From positions 62,001 through 126,000 of the forward strand of contig NZ_SBII01000004.1 of the NCBI RefSeq assembly GCF_004028155.1: a DNA stretch of 64,000 nucleotides, written 5' to 3'. Made by a program: the position numbers and the translations under genes. Positions 16,801-23,586 of the stretch are shown here, piece by piece. The stretch is from Flavobacterium cerinum (GTDB lineage Bacteria > Bacteroidota > Bacteroidia > Flavobacteriales > Flavobacteriaceae). The notes under the pieces are model-generated. The model was not told where the DNA came from. It saw only the letters and a list, made by a program, of their open reading frames with translations, and made no database searches. Each line of letters starts with the position of its first letter. The stretch's first letter is position 1.

Positions 16801-18225
16801 ATGGCACAAAAACCAGGCATTCCAAAGGGTACAAGAGATTTTTCACCATCAGAGGTGGCTAAACGTCAATATATTATGTCGGCGATAAAACATCATTTCG
16901 AAACTTTTGGATTCCAGCCGATAGAAACACCTTCTTTTGAAAACTCCGAAACCCTTATGGGAAAATATGGAGAAGAAGGAGACAGACTTATTTTTAAGAT
17001 ACTAAATTCGGGTAATTTCTTTTTTGACAAAAATAAAATTGAATTGCCGCAATCGCTGGAAGAGCTGCGTGTAAACTCTTCAGAGACTATCAATAAAGAA
17101 CAATTGATAGAACTGAATAAATTTACTTCGAGAATCTCCGAAAAAGCATTGCGTTACGACCTTACCGTACCATTTGCACGTTATGTGGTACAGCACCAAA
17201 ATGAGATAGAGTTTCCGTTCAAGCGCTACCAGATACAGCCGGTTTGGAGAGCAGACCGCCCGCAAAAAGGCCGTTTCAGAGAGTTCTTCCAGTGTGATGC
17301 CGATGTAGTAGGTTCTACGTCGCTTTGGCAGGAAGTAGAATTGGTACAGCTTTATGATAGTGTATTTACTACACTTGGATTAAAAGGAGCAGTTATCAAG
17401 ATCAATAATCGAAAAATACTTTCAGGTATTGCTGAAGTAATTGGTGCTAAAGATAAACTGATCGATTTTACAGTGGCGCTGGATAAGCTGGATAAAGTAG
17501 GAGAAGACGGTGTGAAAAAAGAAATGCTTGAAAAAGGCATTACCGAAGAAGCATTGGTAAAAGTACAGCCACTGTTTAATTTCACCGGGTCTATTAATGA
17601 AAAACTTGAAAAGCTGACCGAACTCCTTGCTTCTTCTGAAGAAGGACTTAAAGGTGTAGAAGAGCTTCGCTTTATATGTGATAATGTAACTGAAATTGGA
17701 TTAGGAGAATCGATACTGGATTTAGATGTTACTCTGGCACGTGGTCTTAACTATTATACAGGTGCTATATTTGAAGTTAATGCTCCTAAAGAAGTAGCAA
17801 TGGGATCTATTGGCGGCGGTGGCCGTTATGATGATCTTACCGGTATCTTCGGACTTAAAAATATGAGCGGTGTTGGGATCTCTTTTGGTCTTGACAGGAT
17901 TTACCTTGTACTGGAGGAGCTTAATCTTTTTCCGGATACGGTTACTGAAGCTACTAAAGTATTGTTTGTGAACTTTGGCAATAAAGAAGCACTGTATTGC
18001 ATGAAAGCAATTGTAAAATTGAGACAGGCAGGTATTAAAGCGGAGTTATATCCTGATGCCGCAAAAATGGCAAAACAATTCCAGCATGCCGATAAGAGGG
18101 GAATACCTTTTACTGTATTGTGTGGTGATGAAGAAATAAGTACTGCTACTTTTAAAATAAAGAATCTTTCATCGGGAGAGCAGGAGAGCGTGAGCCTCGA
18201 AGCACTTGTTGAGAAATTAAAATAA
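16801..18225 (+). CDS. hisS: Histidyl-tRNA synthetase
   Basis: This is a class II synthetase that charges tRNA-His. It starts with [11 protein letters not shown] (motif 1 region), and has the motif 2 loop ([16 protein letters not shown]) and the two His-binding segments [14 protein letters not shown] and GGGGRYDDL. The C-terminal anticodon-binding domain covers about residues 380-474. At 474 aa it is somewhat longer than E. coli HisS (424 aa), with an insertion around residues 80-110, as in other Bacteroidota. Confidence 0.97.
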   Translation: MAQKPGIPKGTRDFSPSEVAKRQYIMSAIKHHFETFGFQPIETPSFENSETLMGKYGEEGDRLIFKILNSGNFFFDKNKIELPQSLEELRVNSSETINKEQLIELNKFTSRISEKALRYDLTVPFARYVVQHQNEIEFPFKRYQIQPVWRADRPQKGRFREFFQCDADVVGSTSLWQEVELVQLYDSVFTTLGLKGAVIKINNRKILSGIAEVIGAKDKLIDFTVALDKLDKVGEDGVKKEMLEKGITEEALVKVQPLFNFTGSINEKLEKLTELLASSEEGLKGVEELRFICDNVTEIGLGESILDLDVTLARGLNYYTGAIFEVNAPKEVAMGSIGGGGRYDDLTGIFGLKNMSGVGISFGLDRIYLVLEELNLFPDTVTEATKVLFVNFGNKEALYCMKAIVKLRQAGIKAELYPDAAKMAKQFQHADKRGIPFTVLCGDEEISTATFKIKNLSSGEQESVSLEALVEKLK

Positions 18226-18246
18226 GATCGAATAAATCAAAATAAA

Positions 18247-18284
18247 AAGAGGGGTGGCTAAATTTTTAGCCACCCCTCTTGCAT
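18247..18284 (+). terminator. Strong intrinsic hairpin between hisS and the LHP gene
   Basis: A 16-bp perfect stem (18247-18262 with 18265-18280) with a 2-nt loop lies 21 bp after the hisS stop. A-rich flank on the left and T's in the stem let it work for both converging genes. Confidence 0.85.
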
Positions 18285-18311
18285 TAAATAAAAAAGAACG
18301 TCTTGATCACA

Positions 18312-18542
18312 TCATATTTCTATGATCTGAATACGGTTTTTGGGTACTTTCCCCGATGTGTCTTCAACAATTTCGATCCCCAAAATTTCAAAAGGCCTTT
18401 CAATGGTATTATGAATTGTAATATAATCCATAGCCAGGGTGTCAAAATTTTCAGGATGAAGTACAATAACAACACTGTCTGTGAGCTCGTTTTCAATAAT
18501 AAAGTTCCTCATTCCATCAAAATTCATCTTGTTGCTGTGCAT
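18312..18542 (-). CDS. LHP-family small protein, copy A (76 aa)
   Basis: I do not recognise a named family. The protein is close to copy B 200 bp upstream: both carry MRN, ENELTDSV, a hydrophobic strand ending LHP, an FD-L-MDY helix and RPFEILGIEI. Two more distant copies are at 48625 and 48874. The pattern (helix, strand-LHP, helix, strand ILGI-I, short tail) suggests a compact alpha/beta domain; there is no signal peptide or membrane helix, so it is probably cytoplasmic. The DNA of A and B is also similar, pointing to a recent duplication. The start may be Met1 or Met6 (18527). Confidence 0.7.
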   Translation of the reverse strand: MHSNKMNFDGMRNFIIENELTDSVVIVLHPENFDTLAMDYITIHNTIERPFEILGIEIVEDTSGKVPKNRIQIIEI

Positions 18543-18667
18543 GCTTTACGTGTTTTTAAGGACTAGTGCTATTGCCTGTTATTATGAGTAAATGAATAAT
18601 CGAGGCTGTGGTAAAAGTTAATTTACGCATTAAATAGTTTAGCCATTTTGTTATACAATCAAGAAAA

Positions 18668-18706
18668 AAATCCCGTTTGCACCAAGGTACAAACGGGATT
18701 TAATTT
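18668..18706 (-). terminator. Hairpin between LHP copies B and A
   Basis: The stem AAATCCCGTTTG (18668-18679) pairs with CAAACGGGATTT (18690-18701), loop 10 nt, with a T-run on the minus strand. It should end the copy B transcript, so A and B are probably transcribed separately. Confidence 0.7.
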
Positions 18707-18737
18707 AGCAGTAAGATGATAAAGTGAGTACCTTGCG

Positions 18738-18971
18738 TTACTCTACCGCATCAAGAACATTAATGTTGCTTTTAGCCACGTTACCGGTGCTGTCCTGAAG
18801 GATTTCGATTCCCAAAATTTCAAAAGGACGTTCAATCTGGTTGCCATTAATATCAAGGTAATCCATTACCAAATCGTCAAAACTGTCTGGGTGAAGCGAT
18901 ATAGCAACACTGTCTGTAAGTTCGTTTTCAAGAATGTAATTACGCATCGCGTCATAAGTAATTTTCTCCAT
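18738..18971 (-). CDS. LHP-family small protein, copy B (77 aa)
   Basis: This is a paralogue of copy A with the same blocks (YDAMRNYILENELTDSV, SLHPDSFDDL, ERPFEILGIEI) and the same length. No known domain, catalytic signature or metal ligand set can be named. The conserved LHP followed by an aromatic four residues later is shared by all four copies in the window and may be the functional site. It is isolated on the minus strand with an AT-rich 230-bp upstream region. Confidence 0.7.
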   Translation of the reverse strand: MEKITYDAMRNYILENELTDSVAISLHPDSFDDLVMDYLDINGNQIERPFEILGIEILQDSTGNVAKSNINVLDAVE

Positions 18972-19106
18972 AATAATAAGGTTTAGGTTGGTTAAAAATA
19001 CTTATTACTATGTACGAATATATTTTTTATGTGTTAAAAATTTAAACTTTAACAATTCTAAGTGTTAAAACACGTAATCAATAGAAAAAGTCTGACTAAA
19101 AGAAAC

Positions 19107-19136
19107 TAAATATTTAAATATTAAATATTAAATATT
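19107..19136. repeat. AT-only tandem repeat (TAAATAT)n
   Basis: About four copies of a 7-bp TAAATAT unit lie in the intergenic stretch between LHP copy B and the next lipoprotein gene. The remaining sequence of this ~230-bp gap is AT-rich and shows nothing else. Confidence 0.6.
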
Positions 19137-19201
19137 GATTTTTCGTTTTTTTAAAGTACTGATATATAGCTGTTTTTTATGTTGTAAGATTTAGATTAAT
19201 A

Positions 19202-19819
19202 TTATCTAAAATCTACTATGCCGCCGCCATTGTTACCATTTTTAACCGTTTTGTTAGTGGTGCGGTTCCAGTCAATATTTTGAAATTTCTTTTTAAATTC
19301 GGCAAGATCGCGATCAAAATGATCGTAAATTACTAATTTAGGTGTACCAATTTCCGCCAGATCGTTAAAAGATAACTCTCCTATATAGGCAATCTCACCT
19401 TTTTTAATTTCAAACGGAATTGAAAAAGGTTTACTGAAATTTACCATACCTGTTGGGCCAATATGGTCAAGGTAATTGTATTGTGTGAATGCATAATTTC
19501 CAGGCTCTCTCTCAATCACAAACAGGTATGTTTGTTTGTTGTTGAAATCACCACTATAGCCGCGTTCGTTTTTCTGATTACGTGCCTTGAACATTATTTT
19601 TCCGGCATTGCGCTTATTGAATTTTTTGTCTCCTGAAGAAGCTTCATAGAAAAAGCGGTATATGTCATTTTTAGGCATATCACTTTCAAACGTAATTGTG
19701 CCTATAACAAGACCTTTATCTGATGCTGTGGTAAAAGTTTCAGGTGCTTTATCCGATAATGCCGAATTACATCCAATAGCTAGGAAAAGTAGGGGTAGAA
19801 GTAAATATAGTGCTCTCAT
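19202..19819 (-). CDS. Unknown lipoprotein, 205 aa
   Basis: I do not recognise the family. The ATG at 19819 gives a clean lipoprotein signal (MRALYLLLPLLFLAIGCNS, lipobox Cys at residue 17); a TTG four codons upstream is not needed. The mature protein is about 190 residues, beta-rich, with many aromatic residues and no catalytic signature. A C-terminal Gly/Asn stretch (NGNNGGG) precedes the end. It stands alone on the minus strand. Confidence 0.65.
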   Translation of the reverse strand: MRALYLLLPLLFLAIGCNSALSDKAPETFTTASDKGLVIGTITFESDMPKNDIYRFFYEASSGDKKFNKRNAGKIMFKARNQKNERGYSGDFNNKQTYLFVIEREPGNYAFTQYNYLDHIGPTGMVNFSKPFSIPFEIKKGEIAYIGELSFNDLAEIGTPKLVIYDHFDRDLAEFKKKFQNIDWNRTTNKTVKNGNNGGGIVDFR

Positions 19820-19948
19820 AAGTTTATACAATTGATATTGTAAAGATACTAAAGAGAGCAGGAGTTTAATATGATCTTACAGCGAATTAACAAAAGTGAA
19901 TTCTCATTGTATTTTCGGCTAAAACGATCAAAATCAGGAAAAGAACAT

Positions 19949-20137
19949 TTAGAATAGTTCTGCTAAGAAATATACTTCTTTATCGGTGTAGTTTTTTTCA
20001 TCTTTGCCTTTGCTGTTAGAGCAGGTATAGGTAACCGTACCATCAGTAGCCCTGTTAATTTTCCATACAAAAAGAGGCACTCTAAGTCCAAATTTACCTG
20101 CCTGATACACCTCGTCGTTTATATTAAACTTTTTCAT
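19949..20137 (-). CDS. Small unknown protein, 62 aa
   Basis: I do not recognise the family. From the ATG at 20137 (MKKFNINDEVYQAGKFGL) it is 62 aa; the frame is open further upstream but that part overlaps the Nudix gene and looks non-coding. It resembles small beta-barrel (SH3-like) proteins: NDEVY, LRVPLFVWKI, TVTYTCSNSKG. It has no signal peptide and follows the Nudix gene by about 75 bp on the same strand. Confidence 0.5.
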   Translation of the reverse strand: MKKFNINDEVYQAGKFGLRVPLFVWKINRATDGTVTYTCSNSKGKDEKNYTDKEVYFLAELF

Positions 20138-20211
20138 TTTTAAGTATTTATGGTAAAGATAGGCATAAACTATCCGATAATGGGGGTAAAACGGACTTAT
20201 CTTTTTGAAAA

Positions 20212-20700
20212 TCATTTTAATAGACAGAAACAAGTTGGATTATAAGGGGTAATTTTCATTTTTAATTCTTCCAGTAAGGAAACCTGCCGTTCGTTAATTA
20301 AAAGTATTGCTTCTTCAAAAGTAAACCATCCGGCTTCGTCTATCTCCGGGAATTCTTTCATTTTACCCGATCTTGGCGGCCATTCTATTTCAAAAGTATT
20401 GGAAGTAATAGTTTTCGGATCTAAATTTCCGGCAGCTGCCCAGCACAAAACTTTCTTGCCGCCTTTCTGGATTATTGTTTGTAATGCTATAAATGGCTCT
20501 TTAGGTACGTAACCGGTTTCTTCCTTAAATTCCCTTACCGCACAGTCAATAGGGGCTTCGGCAGGTTCTAATTCACCTTTTGGAATTGTCCACCAGCCCT
20601 TGTCTTTTTTAGCAAAATAAGGCCCTCCAGGATGTACCAGGAAAAATTCGGTTTCCATACCGGTATTTCGGTAAAGTAATATCCCTGCGCTTTGTTTCAT
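20212..20700 (-). CDS. Nudix hydrolase
   Basis: The protein is 162 aa with a perfect Nudix box (GX5EX7REUXEEXGU) beginning GELEPAEAPID at about residue 42. The opening KQSAGILLYR and FFLVHPGGPYFAKKDKGWWTIPKG are typical of the diadenosine-polyphosphate/NTP-type subfamily that hydrolyses nucleoside diphosphates linked to another moiety. The exact substrate is not predictable. It is divergent from the DUF1648 gene, 43 bp between starts. Confidence 0.9.
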   Translation of the reverse strand: MKQSAGILLYRNTGMETEFFLVHPGGPYFAKKDKGWWTIPKGELEPAEAPIDCAVREFKEETGYVPKEPFIALQTIIQKGGKKVLCWAAAGNLDPKTITSNTFEIEWPPRSGKMKEFPEIDEAGWFTFEEAILLINERQVSLLEELKMKITPYNPTCFCLLK

Positions 20701-20716
20701 ATTATAAATATACTGC

Positions 20717-20724
20717 TATTTTTG
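20717..20724 (+). promoter_or_regulatory. -7 element of the DUF1648 gene (TATTTTTG)
   Basis: TATTTTTG lies 19 bp upstream of the ATG at 20744. It makes the GTG at 20726 unlikely as a start. Confidence 0.45.
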
Positions 20725-20743
20725 TGTGACTAAAGCCAGAGTT

Positions 20744-21235
20744 ATGAGTGAACGCCCTAAAATAAAGATACCATTACAACCCGCAGATAAAATACTGGAA
20801 GTAATGGGCTATATGTTCCTTGCAGCATTTTGGATATTTGTTTCGTATGCCTATTCAGTAATGCCCGAAACAATCCCTACTCATTTTAACCTGGCCGGAG
20901 AAGCCGATGGTTTTGGCGAAAAGGAGACTGTTTTTTTAATGCCGATAATTGGAACACTCTTATTTATAGTGCTTAGTATAGTGCAGCAAAGACCGCATGC
21001 ATTTAATTATATTACAGAGATAACTCCCGAAAATGCAGAAAAACAGTATACTATTGCTGTAAGGATGATGCGTTTCCTTAAAGTTGCTTTGATTGTTGTT
21101 TTTGGATTTGGAGAAATCCTTACCTATAAAACAGCAATGGGTGCTGGTGGTGAGCTTGGAGTTTGGATTGTACCAATAACGCTGCTATTAACTCTAGGTC
21201 CTTTATTTTATTTTTTAATAAAATCGTCAAAGTAA
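20744..21235 (+). CDS. DUF1648 membrane protein, 163 aa
   Basis: The DUF1648 motif is clear in MPETIPTHFNLAGEADGFG (residues about 38-56 from the ATG at 20744), following a first transmembrane helix (MGYMFLAAFWIFVSYAY). Three more helices follow, so it is an integral inner-membrane protein. DUF1648 is also found at the N-terminus of the SdpI immunity-type proteins, but the rest of SdpI is not evident. The physiological role is unknown. Confidence 0.75.
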   Translation: MSERPKIKIPLQPADKILEVMGYMFLAAFWIFVSYAYSVMPETIPTHFNLAGEADGFGEKETVFLMPIIGTLLFIVLSIVQQRPHAFNYITEITPENAEKQYTIAVRMMRFLKVALIVVFGFGEILTYKTAMGAGGELGVWIVPITLLLTLGPLFYFLIKSSK

Positions 21236-21326
21236 TCCTTGTTTGTTAATTATAATATCCAATCTATATACTATTTGAATAGTAATTTAGAGTTTGTAAA
21301 CAAAAGTTTGCTACCCGAAGTTGAAG

Positions 21327-21977
21327 TTATTCTTCTATTATATAATCTTTGTGGGCTGAGCTAAAATAATCATCGGCAGCCTTGCCAAAACGCTGTAAGG
21401 TAATGTAGTTAAAAGTACCGCCTACTACAGCGCCTACGCCAAAAGGAATAAGCCTGCCTAAGGCAGCACCGCCACGTTTTGATCCATATTTAGTAATTAG
21501 TTTCCTGCCTATTTTTTGATTCATCCTGTTCCTTATCCTGTCGGTAATATGTTTATCGAAATGGCCTATAGTAAGCTTTTCTCCTTTTGCTAATGCTATT
21601 TTTTCCGGAACTACAATTCCCGCCCAGATACCCAGTACAAGTGTAAATTCCGATTCAAAATCTTCTTCGATATCTCTACCATAAATAAGTCCGGTTCCAT
21701 AACAAATAGAAGCCATCCAGCGCAGCATAAAAGCAAGATCGGTAGAAACAGCTCCTGCTTCCATTGCTAACTGAGCGACTGTACCCAAACCGGGAATCAT
21801 ACCGGGAAGAGCGGTAGCAGCACCAATGGAAGCATACTTATTACGGGCTTTTTTTATATACATTTTCGAATGTTCACCCGCCGTTTTATGGGGCTGCACA
21901 AGACGTTGTAATTGTATATCACTCCTTATCTCATGAAAGGGAGGCATTACTTTTACTATTAATTTATGTAGATCCAT
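21327..21977 (-). CDS. EcsC family protein
   Basis: The 216-aa protein has the EcsC-like pattern: ATALPGMIPGLGTVAQLAMEAGAVSTDLAFMLRWMASICYGTG split over two amphipathic/hydrophobic helices, a middle acidic stretch, and GRLIPFGVGAVVGGTFNY near the C-terminus. In Bacillus, EcsC is encoded with an ABC transporter, but no transporter gene is nearby here. It probably associates with the membrane. The function is not established in this group. Confidence 0.75.
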   Translation of the reverse strand: MDLHKLIVKVMPPFHEIRSDIQLQRLVQPHKTAGEHSKMYIKKARNKYASIGAATALPGMIPGLGTVAQLAMEAGAVSTDLAFMLRWMASICYGTGLIYGRDIEEDFESEFTLVLGIWAGIVVPEKIALAKGEKLTIGHFDKHITDRIRNRMNQKIGRKLITKYGSKRGGAALGRLIPFGVGAVVGGTFNYITLQRFGKAADDYFSSAHKDYIIEE

Positions 21978-22134
21978 TTATTTTTTTTTATAACTGTAGT
22001 ACAATAACCGTTCCCAGATTAGAATAGTGTGATTTTTGCAACAAGCAGATGTGGTTTTTTAAAGTATAATCAAAGTTAATAGTTTGATTATAAATATGTT
22101 TTTAAGGTTAACAGTAAATTAACCCCAAGACATA
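21978..22134. other. Gap without recognised gene
   Basis: This AT-rich stretch upstream of the EcsC-like gene shows no ORF of note. Together with the candidate small RNA that follows it separates the EcsC-like gene from the 82-aa gene. Confidence 0.5.
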
Positions 22135-22135
22135 A

Positions 22136-22158
22136 CAAAAGCGGGCGAGTAGCCCGCT
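22136..22158 (-). terminator. Intrinsic terminator on the minus strand
   Basis: The stem AAGCGGGC / GCCCGCTT has a 5-nt loop and is followed on the minus strand by TTGTTATG. On the plus strand there is no T-run, which fixes its orientation. Confidence 0.75.
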
Positions 22159-22218
22159 TCCGGTGCGATCATTGATTTTTTTATCTTTCGTCCCCCAACT
22201 CGGATAAATGATCACAGC

Positions 22219-22234
22219 TGTTTTGATCAAAACA
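22219..22234. promoter_or_regulatory. Perfect 16-bp palindrome
   Basis: TGTTTTGATCAAAACA is exactly self-complementary, followed by a related half-site CAGTTTTGACCAG. It could be an operator or the 5' hairpin of the candidate small RNA. Confidence 0.45.
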
Positions 22235-22326
22235 CAGTTTTGACCAGTACAAAAATACATTCTTTTGATTAAAACTTAAATACACATTAATAGGTATTTT
22301 GTGTTTTATCGTTGAAATACAGGTGT

Positions 22327-22575
22327 TTATGTTTTGTTTATTTCCAAGGTATACTTTGTCAGATATTTTTCTAACAAAGGCCCCTGCTTAAAACTAAGTT
22401 TCCAGATAATTTTATTGGTAAAGGTGTGGCACCATAATTCTACATAAAAATTATTGATGGCATATAGCAGTTTTCTTACGTGGCCTTCAAGGCAGGCGTC
22501 AATGAGTATACCATTGTTCCATAGTACTTTGTATTGCTCTTCTTCGTTTAGTTTTTTATAATCGTAAAGCTTCAT
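22327..22575 (-). CDS. Small unknown protein, 82 aa
   Basis: I do not recognise a named family, although similar 70-85-aa proteins beginning MKLYDY-LNEEEQ-LWN are common in Flavobacteria. It has a helical N-terminus, then two strand-like segments (FYVELWCHTF, IIWKLSFKQG) and a charged helix. There is no signal peptide, and one Cys in each half. It is probably a cytoplasmic protein. The candidate small RNA lies directly downstream. Confidence 0.65.
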   Translation of the reverse strand: MKLYDYKKLNEEEQYKVLWNNGILIDACLEGHVRKLLYAINNFYVELWCHTFTNKIIWKLSFKQGPLLEKYLTKYTLEINKT

Positions 22576-22736
22576 ATCCTCTTTGAATTACATTTTCTTC
22601 TTCATTCATCAAATACTGACTTATATTTTTAACGTGTTCATTGGGCTATTATTACACTACTAAAACCGCTGTTACATAATATCAAAGATAACGTATTAAA
22701 AATTAAGGGTTTATTAGCATTAGGTTAGCAAAAATT

Positions 22737-23042
22737 ATGATTTCAAAGTTTGAAATTGCGGTATGTAATTTTAATAAAAAGATTATGAGACTATTGCTTT
22801 TACTCCCCAACTTACTACTTTTGGCCATATCGGGTCACAACCTTTCTGTCGATTTTTTTAATCCGGAGACAAAAGCTGGTATAGTAGTTACACTTATGCA
22901 TTTATTTGTAATGGCGCTTTGCTTGTTGTTTATCGGACTTATTATAAAATCATTGTTCAGTATAAAATATATTGAAGAGCCTGAAAACAGTAGTGAACAA
23001 GAAAAAAAATATGGAGAATTTAACTTGCAGCATTCTTCCTGA
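22737..23042 (+). CDS. Small membrane protein, 101 aa
   Basis: I do not recognise the family. Two hydrophobic helices (about residues 18-34, LLLLLPNLLLLAISG, and 49-72) are followed by an acidic C-terminal tail (EEPENSSEQEKK). The start may also be the ATG at Met17 (22785), which would put the first helix at the N-terminus. It precedes the metal-resistance island by 110 bp but has no metal-binding residues. Confidence 0.5.
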   Translation: MISKFEIAVCNFNKKIMRLLLLLPNLLLLAISGHNLSVDFFNPETKAGIVVTLMHLFVMALCLLFIGLIIKSLFSIKYIEEPENSSEQEKKYGEFNLQHSS

Positions 23043-23140
23043 TTCTTGAGGTCTTTTATTTTTAGCACGCTTTTTGTTTGGCCTAAAAAAGTATTTTTAA
23101 ATTTTTTAGGGAACAAAAATACTTTGATAGTATATTTTCC

Positions 23141-23148
23141 TACTTTTG
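23141..23148 (+). promoter_or_regulatory. -7 element at the head of the metal island (TACTTTTG)
   Basis: TACTTTTG matches TAnnTTTG and lies only 7 bp upstream of the first ATG (23156), predicting a very short or absent leader. No TTG lies at the consensus distance upstream. Confidence 0.45.
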
Positions 23149-23155
23149 TATAATA

Positions 23156-23479
23156 ATGAGATTCTCAAGACAAATAATAACCTCTATGTTATCAGCGTAT
23201 TTGCTGATACTTATGGTTATGCCTTGCAGTGATGCTCATGCTCAAATTGTAACGGCAAAACAAACTCAGGTTTCACAACTGGATAACGATCACCATGATG
23301 TAGAATTGTGCACGCCATTTTGTGTTTGTTCCAGCTGTACCGCAGCTATTGTATTACAGCCAACGGTAGAATTTGAGGCTTTTCAATTTGACCCTTACTT
23401 TAAAGAAGCATCCAATTTTTATACCTTTATTGCTTCTTCCTTTTTTGGCTCCATTTGGCAGCCACCCCAATTAGTATAA
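23156..23479 (+). CDS. DUF6660-type exported Cys-rich protein
   Basis: The protein is 107 aa with a signal peptide (residues 1-30, ending SDAHAQ). The mature part has a histidine pair (NDHHD) and a cysteine cluster, Cys52, 56, 58 and 61 (CTPFCVCSSC), followed by a hydrophobic middle and an aromatic end. Small proteins like this are found directly upstream of CzcA/CusA genes in Bacteroidota (DUF6660), which fits its position 107 bp before the pump gene. Inferred role: periplasmic metal sensing or buffering; no experiment is known to me. Confidence 0.7.
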   Translation: MRFSRQIITSMLSAYLLILMVMPCSDAHAQIVTAKQTQVSQLDNDHHDVELCTPFCVCSSCTAAIVLQPTVEFEAFQFDPYFKEASNFYTFIASSFFGSIWQPPQLV

Positions 23480-23586
23480 TAATAATGTGCCGATGTGAGT
23501 CGGCTGATACGATGTGTTTTTATTTCGCATTATCACATTCAGGGATGTCCTGAATAGCTTTCAATTATTATATTAATTCATAATCT

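Larger units (their letters stand above)
22135..22243 (-). ncRNA. Candidate structured small RNA with terminator
   Basis: On the minus strand a TATTTTTG promoter element (complement 22250-22257) is followed by about 110 nt ending in a clear intrinsic terminator (GCGGGC-TACTC-GCCCGC then TTTTG, 22136-22158). In between, GATCATT pairs with AATGATC and, nested inside, TATC pairs with GATA around a G-rich loop. No ORF fits the interval. An alternative is that it is only the 3' untranslated region of the 82-aa gene upstream. Identity with any known RNA family is untested. Confidence 0.45.
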
